Shown: piece by piece, positions 34,414 to 43,069 of the stretch
Layout of the letters: each line of letters begins with the position of its first letter
Position numbering within the stretch: the first letter of the stretch is position 1
Source: Paenibacillus paeoniae
GTDB taxonomy: Bacteria; Bacillota; Bacilli; Paenibacillales; Paenibacillaceae
Length of the DNA: 64,000 nt
Assembly: GCF_003388735.1 (NCBI RefSeq)
Contig: NZ_QUBQ01000001.1
Coordinates: 2,108,001-2,172,000 of the forward strand
Reading direction: 5' to 3'
Made by a program: the position numbers and the translations under genes
Notes under the pieces: generated by a model
Databases searched by the model: none
Told to the model about the DNA's origin: nothing
What the model saw: only the letters and a program-made list of their open reading frames with translations

Positions 34414-35496
34414 CTAATGTTCGAGCAATCTAGGATTGCCAGGCTCGTATATAGGTATGACACCGATACGCTGCCCGTTCAAGAACAATTCCAGACGCCC
34501 GCGTTCCCCAAGCGCATAAGCGGTTGTTGTCATTTCCATGACACTTAACTTGGATGAAACAGTCTGCTGCTCGTCCGATTCCAGAGGATAATAGAAGCTC
34601 CCGCCAGCCAGATAAGGATATCCCTCTATTTCATTGCCCTTCTGAATTAATTGAACCAGCGGATAATGCTGGAATCCCCAATCCAGCATATGCCGATGGT
34701 CAGCCCAATCGTCCCCATCATTTATCGTCACCGCTGCTAGCTGTTGTCCATTCCTGGTTGCGGAGCTGACCAGACATCGGAACGCCTTTTTGGTATAACC
34801 AGTCTTAACGCCATCCGCCCCTTCGTACATAGCAAGCATTTTATTTTTGTTTTGCCACTGATAATCCCAGCTGTCTATCGGATTAGGCGCACGCTTCTCT
34901 TTTGTTTTCACGATCTCTGCGAACACTTTATTTCTAAGCGCATAAGCCGTAAGTTTCGCCAGATCGTTTGCAGTAGAATAATGGCCTTCTTCATCCAAAC
35001 CATGCGGGTTTCTGAATTGGGAGTGGAGGAGTCCGATTTCCTCCGCCTTCTTATTCATCAGATGTACGAAGCCCTCTTCTGAGCCGCCCACATGTTCTGC
35101 AATAGCAGTAGCGGCATCGTTGCCGGATCGCATCATTAATCCATACAACATATTCGATAGGCTCATCTCTTCACCCAAACGCAAATAAATGGACGAGCCT
35201 TCCCTGCCGAACGCCCGCTTGGAGGTTTTCACCATATCGTCCAGGTTCCCATGCTCAATTGCCACAATCGCTGTCATAATTTTGGTCAGGCTGGCGATTC
35301 GCATCGGCGTGTCTCCGTCATGACTGTAGAGCAGTCTCCCGGATTGTACATCAATTAACGCCGATGCCCTTGCTTTTGTACCGATTGGCGCTGGAGCGGC
35401 CATAGCGCTGCTCGGCAAAACGGACCAACAGATTAACGATCCGATCATCCACAACGCGATGAGACGCAAAGAAATGCGTTGCTTTCCGATACTCAT
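34414..35496 (-). CDS. dacB: Spore cortex D,D-carboxypeptidase DacB
   Basis: Penicillin-binding D-Ala-D-Ala carboxypeptidase (peptidase S11) that trims cortex peptidoglycan cross-links from the mother-cell side. In 360 aa: signal peptide (about residues 10-34), SLTK (Ser nucleophile and Lys), SGN in MRSGNDAA, and KTGYT. The start ATG at 35496 has AGGAG at 10 nt. Heading the dacB-spmA-spmB group supports DacB rather than DacA or DacF (DacF is at 49108). A CATATACT sequence about 60 nt upstream resembles a sigma-E -10, but no matching -35 is seen. Confidence 0.9.
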   Translation of the reverse strand: MSIGKQRISLRLIALWMIGSLICWSVLPSSAMAAPAPIGTKARASALIDVQSGRLLYSHDGDTPMRIASLTKIMTAIVAIEHGNLDDMVKTSKRAFGREGSSIYLRLGEEMSLSNMLYGLMMRSGNDAATAIAEHVGGSEEGFVHLMNKKAEEIGLLHSQFRNPHGLDEEGHYSTANDLAKLTAYALRNKVFAEIVKTKEKRAPNPIDSWDYQWQNKNKMLAMYEGADGVKTGYTKKAFRCLVSSATRNGQQLAAVTINDGDDWADHRHMLDWGFQHYPLVQLIQKGNEIEGYPYLAGGSFYYPLESDEQQTVSSKLSVMEMTTTAYALGERGRLELFLNGQRIGVIPIYEPGNPRLLEH

Positions 35497-35604
35497 GCTG
35501 TCCATACTCCTCTCGATGCATTGGTTATAGCTGATTTCTAAGCTCTTGCCTTAGTATATGCTTGTACCGTGCAGGGTAGACGAGGCGATTCATTCTAATA
35601 AATG

Positions 35605-35627
35605 AAAAACTGCCCTTTCGGGCAGTT
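35605..35627 (-). terminator. ytfJ terminator
   Basis: Minus-strand AACTGCCC / GGGCAGTT, 4-nt loop, ending in five T; 22 nt after the ytfJ stop. Confidence 0.85.
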
Positions 35628-35649
35628 AAGGTAAAGCTATATTAGCCGT

Positions 35650-36141
35650 TTAGCCTTGACGCTCGACCTCGTCATCCGCTACATGCCCATCAATGATGGT
35701 TGTAGTCGTTTCTACATAATCACTGCCGGAATGATTGCGCATCATCGTCTGCAGTTTATCAAATACCTTCGGAGCAGAATCGATAACTTTTTCCATTAGA
35801 TGGGTTTGATTGTCAAGCGGGACGATTTTGACTCCTTGGGTGCCTACAACAAGGAACGCAATCGGTGTAATGGATACACCGCCGCCACTGCCGCCGCCGA
35901 ATGGCAACGATACCGATGCATGATGCGCATCTCCCGTCCCATTGCTGTTATGCTTATGCTCGCCGTCTGTACGAATGTCGCTGCCGCCGGCAACAAAACC
36001 GAAGCCGACTTTCGAAATGGGCATAATTACGCTGCCGTCCGGTGTTTGGACCGGATCGCCAACGATCGTATTGACGTCCACCATTTCCTTAATATTCTCC
36101 ATTGCCGTTTGCATTAAGCCTTGGATAGGATGGTCTGCCAT
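35650..36141 (-). CDS. ytfJ: GerW family sporulation protein YtfJ
   Basis: A 163-aa forespore protein of the GerW family, affecting spore germination in Bacillus. Family signature: HPIQGLMQTAMENIKEMVDV, VGDPVQTPDGSVIMPISKVG and FGGGSGGGVSITPIAFLVV, with the Gly-rich loop at about residues 84-92. Soluble. GAGGAGG precedes the ATG. Own terminator; the DUF2953 gene (ytfI) lies upstream in the same direction with a 172-nt gap that shows no further feature apart from a GTACAA/TTGTAC inverted repeat. Confidence 0.92.
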   Translation of the reverse strand: MADHPIQGLMQTAMENIKEMVDVNTIVGDPVQTPDGSVIMPISKVGFGFVAGGSDIRTDGEHKHNSNGTGDAHHASVSLPFGGGSGGGVSITPIAFLVVGTQGVKIVPLDNQTHLMEKVIDSAPKVFDKLQTMMRNHSGSDYVETTTTIIDGHVADDEVERQG

Positions 36142-36313
36142 TGTTATTCCTCCTCAGTGCGATATAGATAAGGGCTTACCTACGCTTTCTGTATTGTGCG
36201 CACTGTGAGGTTGAAGTATGTACAAGATCAATGTTGAAGTTGAATCATTGTACCTATGAGGATTGGCAACGTTTTTCCGAGCTTTTGCAAATATCATACC
36301 TTGCCCATCTGTC

Positions 36314-37009
36314 TTAAGCTCTGAATAGGATGTTCTTCCATGTTTTAGCGCCTTTTTTCCATTTCTTCATACGAGCTAAAAGCTGCAGTGCTGCCAGAAT
36401 GGCATATCCGAAGCGGATTTGTGCTACGCACGACCATTCGGTCTTGAAGGACGACCGCTGAAAATCAGGATTGACCTCCATAATCGGTCCATTCTTGACG
36501 TGTACCATTTGCGACAGCAATCCGATGATACCGGTCTTGACAGACCACACCGCTCCCGTTGCCATAGCTGTCCACATGGCGTCGCCTGTCCCTACAGTAG
36601 TCGACCAGCGCCAATCGGTCAGATCAACTCTGGTTAACGTATCCCTGACCCATCCCTTCAAATCTCTGGTGAGATGCAGAATATGCTTGTACTTCTCGAT
36701 CGCACTGACCACTTTGTCCGAATCGATCTCGTCATTGTATTCCTTCCAACTATTTATGCCCGCACTGCTTTTGCTTACTTGCTCATCGACTTTCAAGGAC
36801 ATGCCGTTCATGCTCATGAACGGCACTTTGTAACGGTATCGAATAAGACCGAACAACGCTTTGACGCTTAGCTCTGCATCGTCATTATTGCCTATCCTTC
36901 TCACAAAGCCGCTCACCACAACAGGAGAAGCCAGAAGGACGATGAGGGCAAAAAGCACAAAAAAGCCGCCGGCCCATATCCAACCGAAAGGGTGACCGAG
37001 CATGTTCAT
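36314..37009 (-). CDS. DUF2953 membrane protein (YtfI-like)
   Basis: A 231-aa protein with an N-terminal transmembrane helix (WIWAGGFFVLFALIVLLA, about 10-27) and a domain with the DUF2953 pattern (LFGLIRYRYKVP; DWRWSTTVGTGDA). Usually encoded beside ytfJ, as here, so a spore role is likely but not shown. GGAGG stands before two ATGs (37009 and 37003); either could be used. In B. subtilis the pair ytfI-ytfJ is not next to scpB/dacB. Confidence 0.85.
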   Translation of the reverse strand: MNMLGHPFGWIWAGGFFVLFALIVLLASPVVVSGFVRRIGNNDDAELSVKALFGLIRYRYKVPFMSMNGMSLKVDEQVSKSSAGINSWKEYNDEIDSDKVVSAIEKYKHILHLTRDLKGWVRDTLTRVDLTDWRWSTTVGTGDAMWTAMATGAVWSVKTGIIGLLSQMVHVKNGPIMEVNPDFQRSSFKTEWSCVAQIRFGYAILAALQLLARMKKWKKGAKTWKNILFRA

Positions 37010-37064
37010 GCTTCCTCCGTTTCCCTAATACAGGTTGAAATTAGTATGGCCTGGCGGCTAATTC

Positions 37065-37667
37065 TCATTCTTTTAATTCATCAATTGTCATTTGTCGTCC
37101 ATCCAGCCGATCAAAAAGCATCTGAGTCTGCTCGTCAAGCGCATCGTCTACATCAACATGCTTAGGCTCAGGCAGTTCCCGAATGGAGGCTAATCCGAAA
37201 TAATCAAGGAATGATTTCGTTGTTCCGTACAAGATGGGTCTGCCGATCGCTTCTGCACGGCCTACCTCTTCAATCAAATCTTTTGATACAAGCGATTGAA
37301 TCGCCCGATCAGTCTTCACGCCGCGAATTTCTTCAATATCAATACGGGTGATAGGCTGCCTGTAAGCAACGATAGACAATGTCTCAAGCGCCGCTTGCGA
37401 CAATTGGGCTCTAGTTGGCGTATAGGCCATCCGTTCGAAATAAGGTGCATGCTCCGCATGTGTCGTCATTCGGTATGCAGATGCCACTTCCGTAATCTGA
37501 ACGCCACGTTCCTCGCGCTGCAAATCCCTTTGCAAATCATATACAAGCTCAGAGGCGAAGTCGGCATCCAGCTCCAGTATATCGGCCAACTGGCGCTTCG
37601 TTAACCCTTCATCCCCTGCCATAAATAGAAGTCCCTCAATAATCGTCTTCAGCTTCTGATAGTCCAT
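37065..37667 (-). CDS. scpB: Segregation and condensation protein B
   Basis: Winged-helix kleisin-interacting subunit of the SMC-ScpAB condensin. In 200 aa: MDYQKLKTIIEGLLFMAGDEG, the TRAQLSQAALETLSIVAYRQ block and IEEIRGVKTDRAIQSLVSK. Overlaps scpA by 32 nt, so translation is coupled. Confidence 0.95.
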   Translation of the reverse strand: MDYQKLKTIIEGLLFMAGDEGLTKRQLADILELDADFASELVYDLQRDLQREERGVQITEVASAYRMTTHAEHAPYFERMAYTPTRAQLSQAALETLSIVAYRQPITRIDIEEIRGVKTDRAIQSLVSKDLIEEVGRAEAIGRPILYGTTKSFLDYFGLASIRELPEPKHVDVDDALDEQTQMLFDRLDGRQMTIDELKE

Positions 37668-38415
37668 CTTCTTCAGTTTCCCCTCTCCAATGAATCACGA
37701 TATCTTCAAAGAGCGAATGCTGGAAGCAACGAATATGCTTCATCTTCATTAGCTCCAATATCGCAAGGAACGTCACCACGACCTCATGTCGATCCATATT
37801 CTCGCGGATCAGTTTGGAGAACCTGATTGTCTCAAACTGCTTGAGCACATCCATAATATCTCTAATCCGGTCTTTGACCGAAATCTCATCCCGCTGAACT
37901 GTCGCAATGATATTCCGCCTTGCGGCTCTGCGCAGCGCCTTCTGGAATGCAGCGACCAAATCGGAGACATGCAGCCCTTCAACTGGATTAACTTTCTCTT
38001 CCTTCAGGAAGGGAGTCATATCTTCCGGCTCACGGGAAAATACGAGACTACGCTCGAATTCCTTCTCTCGAAGCTGCTCTGCAATTTGCTTGAACTTACG
38101 GTATTCCACCAGCTTCTGAATAAGCTCATCACGAGGATCAAGCCCGTCATCCTCCCATTCCTCGTAATGGTCTTCGAAGATGGGAGGTTTCGGCAAGAGC
38201 TGCTTACTCTTAATAGCCAGCAATGTCGCCGCCATAACGAGAAATTCGCTGGTCACATCCAGCTCCAGCTCCTTCATGGCATCCAGGTATTCCATATATT
38301 GAACCGTAATTTCGCTAATGGATACCTCATGGATATCAATCTCAGCCTTGTCGATCAAATGGAGCAGAAGGTCCAGCGGACCTTCGAATGCTTCCAGCTT
38401 ATAAAGCACAGACAC
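37636..38415 (-). CDS. scpA: Segregation and condensation protein A (kleisin)
   Basis: Kleisin that bridges the two SMC heads for chromosome condensation and segregation. In 259 aa: YKLEAFEGPLDLLLHLIDK at the N-terminus, the acidic middle (HYEEWEDDGLDPRDE), and the winged-helix end FLAILELMKMKHIRCFQ. GTG start at 38415 with GGGAGG at 9 nt. Follows ribH directly; ribT, found between them in B. subtilis, is missing. Confidence 0.95.
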   Translation of the reverse strand: MSVLYKLEAFEGPLDLLLHLIDKAEIDIHEVSISEITVQYMEYLDAMKELELDVTSEFLVMAATLLAIKSKQLLPKPPIFEDHYEEWEDDGLDPRDELIQKLVEYRKFKQIAEQLREKEFERSLVFSREPEDMTPFLKEEKVNPVEGLHVSDLVAAFQKALRRAARRNIIATVQRDEISVKDRIRDIMDVLKQFETIRFSKLIRENMDRHEVVVTFLAILELMKMKHIRCFQHSLFEDIVIHWRGETEEDGLSEAEDDY

Positions 38416-38448
38416 TCTTGCAACCTCCCGCGTAATGCAGCTAGCAGG

Positions 38449-38919
38449 TTATCCTTGCAGCTGCTTCGTCAAATTCGCCATTTCAATCGCGGTAACTGCC
38501 GCTTCGTAGCCTTTATTTCCTGCTTTTGTACCTGCACGCTCAATCGCCTGCTCGATGGAATCGACCGTCAATACGCCGAATATCGTTGGTACGCCTGTTT
38601 TGAGCGCAACTGCGGACACGCCTTTAGCCGCTTCATTGCACACATAGTCAAAGTGAGGCGTTGCGCCTCTGATCACTGCACCTAGTGTAATAACCGCGTC
38701 GTATTTGCCGCTCTCCGCCATTTTTTGCGCGATTAGCGGAATTTCGAAGGCGCCTGGAACCCAAGCGACTTCCACGTCCGTTTCAGAAGCGCCATGGCGC
38801 TTGAATGCATCCAGCGCTCCGCCAAGCAGCTTGCCGCTAATAAACTCGTTGAATCTTCCAACCACTACGCCATATTTTAACCCTTCTGATACTAAATGTC
38901 CCTCATAAATTTTCGTCAT
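38449..38919 (-). CDS. ribH: 6,7-dimethyl-8-ribityllumazine synthase
   Basis: Penultimate riboflavin step: condenses 5-amino-6-ribitylaminouracil with dihydroxybutanone phosphate. 156 aa with [27 protein letters not shown], and [21 protein letters not shown] (catalytic His). Last gene of the riboflavin operon. Confidence 0.97.
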   Translation of the reverse strand: MTKIYEGHLVSEGLKYGVVVGRFNEFISGKLLGGALDAFKRHGASETDVEVAWVPGAFEIPLIAQKMAESGKYDAVITLGAVIRGATPHFDYVCNEAAKGVSAVALKTGVPTIFGVLTVDSIEQAIERAGTKAGNKGYEAAVTAIEMANLTKQLQG

Positions 38920-38958
38920 TCTATAAACTTCCTCTCAAATTTGATTTTTAAGTTGCTT

Positions 38959-40215
38959 TTATTGTTCCTGCTGGGGCACCGCATCCGGCTCCAGACCTTC
39001 CATTCGCAGCATATGGCCTAACTTCGCTTGCTTGGTGCGCAAATAATTCCGGTTGCTCTCGTTCGCCTCCATCTGGATCGGAACGCGCTCCACAACTTCA
39101 AGACCGTAACCTTCAAGTCCTTTAATTTTGCGAGGATTGTTCGTAAGCAATCTCATCTGGGTGACGCCAAGATCTTTCAAAATCTGAGCTCCTATCCCAT
39201 ATTCCCGCAAATCCGGAGCAAAGCCTAGCTTAATATTCGCCTCAACCGTGTCGAATCCCTGCTCCTGAAGCTCATAAGCCTTCAATTTATTGATTAGCCC
39301 AATCCCCCGGCCTTCCTGTCTCATATAGAGAAGCACGCCGCTGCCCGCTTCATCTATCTGCTTCAGTGCCGCAGCAAGCTGAGGCCCGCAATCACAACGG
39401 TGCGAATGGAACACATCGCCGGTCAAGCATTCGGAATGAACGCGAACTAATGTCGGTATGCCAGAATCAATCTCGCCCTTAACGAGAGCAACATGTTCCT
39501 TCTGGTCAACTTGGTTGGTATAAGCGATTGCTCTGAACTGGCCGAAGTCGGTTGGCATCTTCACGTCCACCGCTCTCTCCACCAGCTTTTCCTTTTCATT
39601 GCGGTAACGGATAAGCTCTTGAATCGTAATTAGCTTCAGGTCATGCTTCGCTTTGAACTCCACCAAATCCGGCAATCTGGCCATCGATCCGTCTTCTTTA
39701 ATAATTTCGCAGATGACGGCTGCAGGCTTGGAGCCGCTAAGCTTTGCCAGGTCAATTGCAGCTTCCGTATGGCCTGCACGACGAAGCACGCCGCCTTCTT
39801 TTGCAATCAAAGGGAAGATATGGCCCGGTCTGCGGAAATCGCCTGCTTGGGCATCGGGATCAATCAACGCTTTAATCGTTAACGAGCGCTCATGCGCCGA
39901 AATGCCCGTCGTCGTAGAGATATGATCGATCGATACGGTAAACGCCGTACCATGATAATCCGTATTATGCGTAACCATCGGCGGCAAGTCCAACGCCTCG
40001 GCACGTTCCTGCGTAATTGGCGCGCAGACAAGACCCCTTGCTTCTGTAATCATAAAGTTGATCACTTCCGGCGATGCGCCATCAGCAAGTGCGATTAGAT
40101 CGCCTTCATTCTCGCGATCCTCATCGTCCACAACAATGACTGGACGGCCTTGCTTCAGATCGTTTATTGCAGCTTCAACCGTATCAAATACATCCAGCTC
40201 TTCTGCTTGACTCAT
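38959..40215 (-). CDS. ribBA: Bifunctional DHBP synthase / GTP cyclohydrolase II
   Basis: 418-aa fusion making both riboflavin precursors. N-terminal RibB domain (residues 1-205) with [13 protein letters not shown] metal site and [12 protein letters not shown]-terminal RibA domain with the zinc ligands in [20 protein letters not shown] and the GRGIGL and [10 protein letters not shown] motifs. GGGAGG precedes the ATG. Lies between ribE and ribH under the FMN riboswitch. Confidence 0.97.
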   Translation of the reverse strand: MSQAEELDVFDTVEAAINDLKQGRPVIVVDDEDRENEGDLIALADGASPEVINFMITEARGLVCAPITQERAEALDLPPMVTHNTDYHGTAFTVSIDHISTTTGISAHERSLTIKALIDPDAQAGDFRRPGHIFPLIAKEGGVLRRAGHTEAAIDLAKLSGSKPAAVICEIIKEDGSMARLPDLVEFKAKHDLKLITIQELIRYRNEKEKLVERAVDVKMPTDFGQFRAIAYTNQVDQKEHVALVKGEIDSGIPTLVRVHSECLTGDVFHSHRCDCGPQLAAALKQIDEAGSGVLLYMRQEGRGIGLINKLKAYELQEQGFDTVEANIKLGFAPDLREYGIGAQILKDLGVTQMRLLTNNPRKIKGLEGYGLEVVERVPIQMEANESNRNYLRTKQAKLGHMLRMEGLEPDAVPQQEQ

Positions 40216-40245
40216 TATGGTTTCCTCCCTGACCTTATTTCTCTC

Positions 40246-40911
40246 TTATAGAAATCCGTGTTCCGCCAAATAAGCGGTAGACAGCTTGGATGACTCGTTT
40301 TTCTTATGGCTATCTTGCCCTTTGAAGTGCAGCAGATGATCCACGTATTTTCCGATAATATCCGTCTCGATATTGACAATCGATCCCGGCTGCCTGTACT
40401 GCAGGGCAGTCTCGGCAAGCGTATGCGGGATAATAGATACGATAAATCCATCTTCCGTCGTATCGACAACCGTCAAGCTGATCCCGTCGATCGTAACCGA
40501 GCCTTTTGCAATAATATGGCGCAGCTGCACCGGATCGTCCAGACGGATATGGAACACGACTGCATTGGCGTCAGCCTTGCGCGAGACGACGCGCCCGGTA
40601 CCGTCAACATGTCCCTGTACAATATGGCCGCCGAATCTGGCCCCTGCCTGCATCGCCCGCTCCAGGTTGACAGGTTCTCCTGGCTCCAGCAGATGAAGTC
40701 CGGATCGACGATACGTTTCCGGCATAACATCAACCGCAAAAGATTGCCGGTCAAATGAGGTGACCGTTAGACACACGCCATTGACAGAAATACTGTCTCC
40801 CAGCTTGACGCCCTCAGTCACCACTTTCGCCCCAACCGTCAGAATCATCGCTTCCCCTTGCTTTTTGACGGTCTTCATTCGTCCTATTTCTTCTACCAAG
40901 CCTGTAAACAT
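40246..40911 (-). CDS. ribE: Riboflavin synthase alpha chain
   Basis: Dismutates two lumazines to riboflavin and a pyrimidine. 221 aa with two lumazine-binding repeats (residues 1-97 and 98-200); start MFTGLVEEIGRM, first-repeat GDSISVNGVCLTV and second-repeat GSVTIDGISLTVV. AGGAGG at 8 nt selects the ATG at 40911. Second gene of the operon. Confidence 0.96.
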   Translation of the reverse strand: MFTGLVEEIGRMKTVKKQGEAMILTVGAKVVTEGVKLGDSISVNGVCLTVTSFDRQSFAVDVMPETYRRSGLHLLEPGEPVNLERAMQAGARFGGHIVQGHVDGTGRVVSRKADANAVVFHIRLDDPVQLRHIIAKGSVTIDGISLTVVDTTEDGFIVSIIPHTLAETALQYRQPGSIVNIETDIIGKYVDHLLHFKGQDSHKKNESSKLSTAYLAEHGFL

Positions 40912-40954
40912 GAGTCCTGACCTCCTTCCCGTCCCTAAAAACCGCATCAACGTA

Positions 40955-42064
40955 TCAGTCCGCTGTGTACCGGGGATATCCGGTCACGCATATATCTTCC
41001 CCGGCCATCTCAACTTGGACCCCATCCAGCGAGATCGCCTCCGACATGAACGTTCGGCCGCGGAGCGCGATATTTTGAGGAGCTTGTGCGCCGCCGATAA
41101 ATTTGGTCGCGTAATACAGCACAACCTTATCGATCAATTCGTGATCTAACATCGCTCCGCTCAGCTTGCCTCCGCCCTCCAGCAAAATCGAGCTTATTTC
41201 CCGCCGCCCAAGCTCGGCAAGCGCATAGGTCAAATCCACCTCTGGCCCGCTGCCGCAAGCAATGACATCGACGCCGGCTTGGAGCAGCAACTCTTTCTTC
41301 GCTTGATCAGCCTGGTCCGTAGTTAATAGAATGGTAGGCGCCGACTTGTCAACGACAACGCGAGCATCAAGCGGAAGACTCAGCTTGGAGTCAACGATAA
41401 TACGTACCGGATGGATAGCCGGGACTGCCGCTCGGGTTGTCAGCATAGGATCGTCTGCCAGAGCCGTCCCAATGCCAACCATGATGGCTGTATGTTGATG
41501 ACGCAACGTATGCGTCTGCTCCCTGGCAACAGGTCCTGTCACCCACTTGCTGTCTCCCTGCTCTGTCGCAATCTTGCCGTCCAGCGTACTCGCTGTCTTA
41601 AGCGTAACGAAGGGGAGCCGGCTCGTAATGTATTTGTTGAATTTTTCATTCAAAGCTCGGGACTTGCTCTCCATTAGTCCAACGCTTACGTCTATTCCAT
41701 GCTCCCTCAAGCGCTGGATTCCTCTGCCGGAGACAACCGGATTAGGATCTGCAGCGGCTACGACTACCCTTGCGGCCCCAGATGCGATAATCAGTTCGCA
41801 GCAAGGCGGCGTCTTCCCGTGATGGCTGCAAGGCTCCAGCGTTACGTAGACCGTCGCTCCCTTGGCCTCGTCTCCCGCCATAGCCAGCGCATGTACTTCG
41901 GCATGTCCTTCTCCTCGTTTTAGATGAGTGCCGATGCCGAGAATTCGTCCTTCTTTCACGACAACGCAGCCAACGACAGGATTGATGCCAGTCTGTCCGG
42001 AAGCTTTCGCCGCCATGTTTAACGCCAATGACATGTAATATTCATCATTCAGTATATCGATCAA
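40955..42064 (-). CDS. ribD: Riboflavin deaminase/reductase RibD
   Basis: Bifunctional diaminohydroxyphosphoribosylaminopyrimidine deaminase and 5-amino-6-(5-phosphoribosylamino)uracil reductase. In 369 aa: zinc deaminase domain (HAEVHAL, PCSHHGKTPPC) to about residue 145, then the reductase domain (VTLKTASTLDGKIATEQGDS; LLEGGGKL). I take TTG at 42064 as start: GGGGGG lies 10 nt before it and the protein then begins LIDILNDEYYMSLALNMA like other RibD. That G6 is also the right arm of the leader terminator. An ATG ten codons inside is the alternative. Confidence 0.92.
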   Translation of the reverse strand: MIDILNDEYYMSLALNMAAKASGQTGINPVVGCVVVKEGRILGIGTHLKRGEGHAEVHALAMAGDEAKGATVYVTLEPCSHHGKTPPCCELIIASGAARVVVAAADPNPVVSGRGIQRLREHGIDVSVGLMESKSRALNEKFNKYITSRLPFVTLKTASTLDGKIATEQGDSKWVTGPVAREQTHTLRHQHTAIMVGIGTALADDPMLTTRAAVPAIHPVRIIVDSKLSLPLDARVVVDKSAPTILLTTDQADQAKKELLLQAGVDVIACGSGPEVDLTYALAELGRREISSILLEGGGKLSGAMLDHELIDKVVLYYATKFIGGAQAPQNIALRGRTFMSEAISLDGVQVEMAGEDICVTGYPRYTAD

Positions 42065-42074
42065 TACGCAAAAA

Positions 42075-42107
42075 CCCCCCATACCGGCAAGCTGGCCGAC
42101 AGGGGGG
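42075..42107 (-). terminator. FMN-riboswitch expression hairpin containing the ribD Shine-Dalgarno
   Basis: Minus-strand CCCCCCTGTCGGC pairs with GCCGGTATGGGGGG across CAGCTT, then TTTTTG. The G6 arm is the only plausible ribosome site for ribD, so the hairpin could both stop transcription and block initiation. About 245 nt separate it from the aptamer. Confidence 0.75.
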
Positions 42108-42353
42108 TGAGATAGTGAGAACTACGGCATGAACATAAAGATATGCGCGAAAACAAACAAGGCAGACCCGCTAGTCAGCTATTGATAGCTGTCTACACGG
42201 CGTGTCCAAGCCAAAATCCGTTCGCAAATAGACCGCTAGTGACGGTCCAAGCATCTCTTGCCCGCAAAGACAACAAATAAACACTCTCCCGCCTATGTGA
42301 AAATAAGCACAAGAAAGAGGGTTATACATGCTGAACTGCAGTGCCGAAGCTTC

Positions 42354-42550
42354 TCCTTCTCCCATCCAGACTATACTGTCGGTCCCGGATTTGCACCAGG
42401 TCCACCGTTCCAATGTCACTCACAAGCTATTGCCCTTATGAGCTCATCAGCCCGGGTCACGGACTAACGGATCACGCAGCACATGCGGTTGCCCGCTCTG
42501 CACTGCGCTCCGATCACCGCCGGTTGGGAATCTCACCCTACCCCGAAGGA
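42354..42550 (-). promoter_or_regulatory. FMN riboswitch (RFN element)
   Basis: Reads on the minus strand as the conserved RFN core: GGGGTAGGGTGAGATTCCC, CCGGCGGT, GTCCGTGACCCG, GGTGGACCTGGTGCAAATCC, GGGACCGACAGTATAGTC and GGATGGGAGAAGGA in the right order. It binds FMN and shuts off ribD-ribE-ribBA-ribH. A long third stem (GCGGGCAACCGCATGTGC region) is inserted in the variable arm. The spacer 42108-42353 holds no supported gene. Confidence 0.97.
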
Positions 42551-42576
42551 AAGCTAATTACTATTTTATAGTACTC

Positions 42577-42605
42577 ATCGTACCATTATTTTTCGGAAAC
42601 TTCAA
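42577..42605 (-). promoter_or_regulatory. Promoter of the riboflavin operon
   Basis: Minus-strand TTGAAG (42600-42605), 17 bp, TACGAT (42577-42582); transcription would start just before the aptamer. It overlaps the last codons of ppiB. Confidence 0.45.
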
Positions 42606-43017
42606 CTGTCTCCATTTTGTCTCCGCCTTTAAGAGCGTCAACAAATTCCATACCTTTTGTTACTTTGCCGAATACCGTATGTCCACCATCCAGATGCGGC
42701 TGCGGCTGGTAGCAGATATAGAACTGGCTTCCGCCTGTGTTGCGTCCTGCATGAGCCATCGCAAGTGTACCGCGCTCGTGCTTGTTCGGGTTAATCTCGC
42801 AATTGATGGTGTAGCCTGGTCCACCGGCTCCACTGCCATTCGGGCATCCGCCCTGCGCTACGAAACCTGGAATAACACGGTGGAACGTTAGACCGTTATA
42901 GAAACCTTCATTCGCCAGCTTCTCGAAGTTCCCTACTGTATTAGGTGCGTCTTGGTCGAATAGGTCCAAATGAACTTCTCCGCCGCTCGCCAGTTTGATT
43001 TTTGCTTGTTTTGCCAT
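42586..43017 (-). CDS. ppiB: Peptidyl-prolyl cis-trans isomerase B (cyclophilin)
   Basis: Cytosolic cyclophilin, 143 aa, catalysing proline isomerisation. Signature pieces: [20 protein letters not shown] with the catalytic Arg, [26 protein letters not shown] and [12 protein letters not shown]. No signal peptide. B. subtilis also has ppiB next to ribD. Confidence 0.96.
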   Translation of the reverse strand: MAKQAKIKLASGGEVHLDLFDQDAPNTVGNFEKLANEGFYNGLTFHRVIPGFVAQGGCPNGSGAGGPGYTINCEINPNKHERGTLAMAHAGRNTGGSQFYICYQPQPHLDGGHTVFGKVTKGMEFVDALKGGDKMETVEVSEK

Positions 43018-43069
43018 TATTGCATCTACCTTTCTTTATCCGAATAAGACTACGTTACCAATTCTGCCC

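Noticed and set aside
42171..42419. Open frame within the ribD leader
   Set aside because: It runs out of the FMN aptamer itself and lacks a ribosome site; the internal ATG near 42328 also has none.
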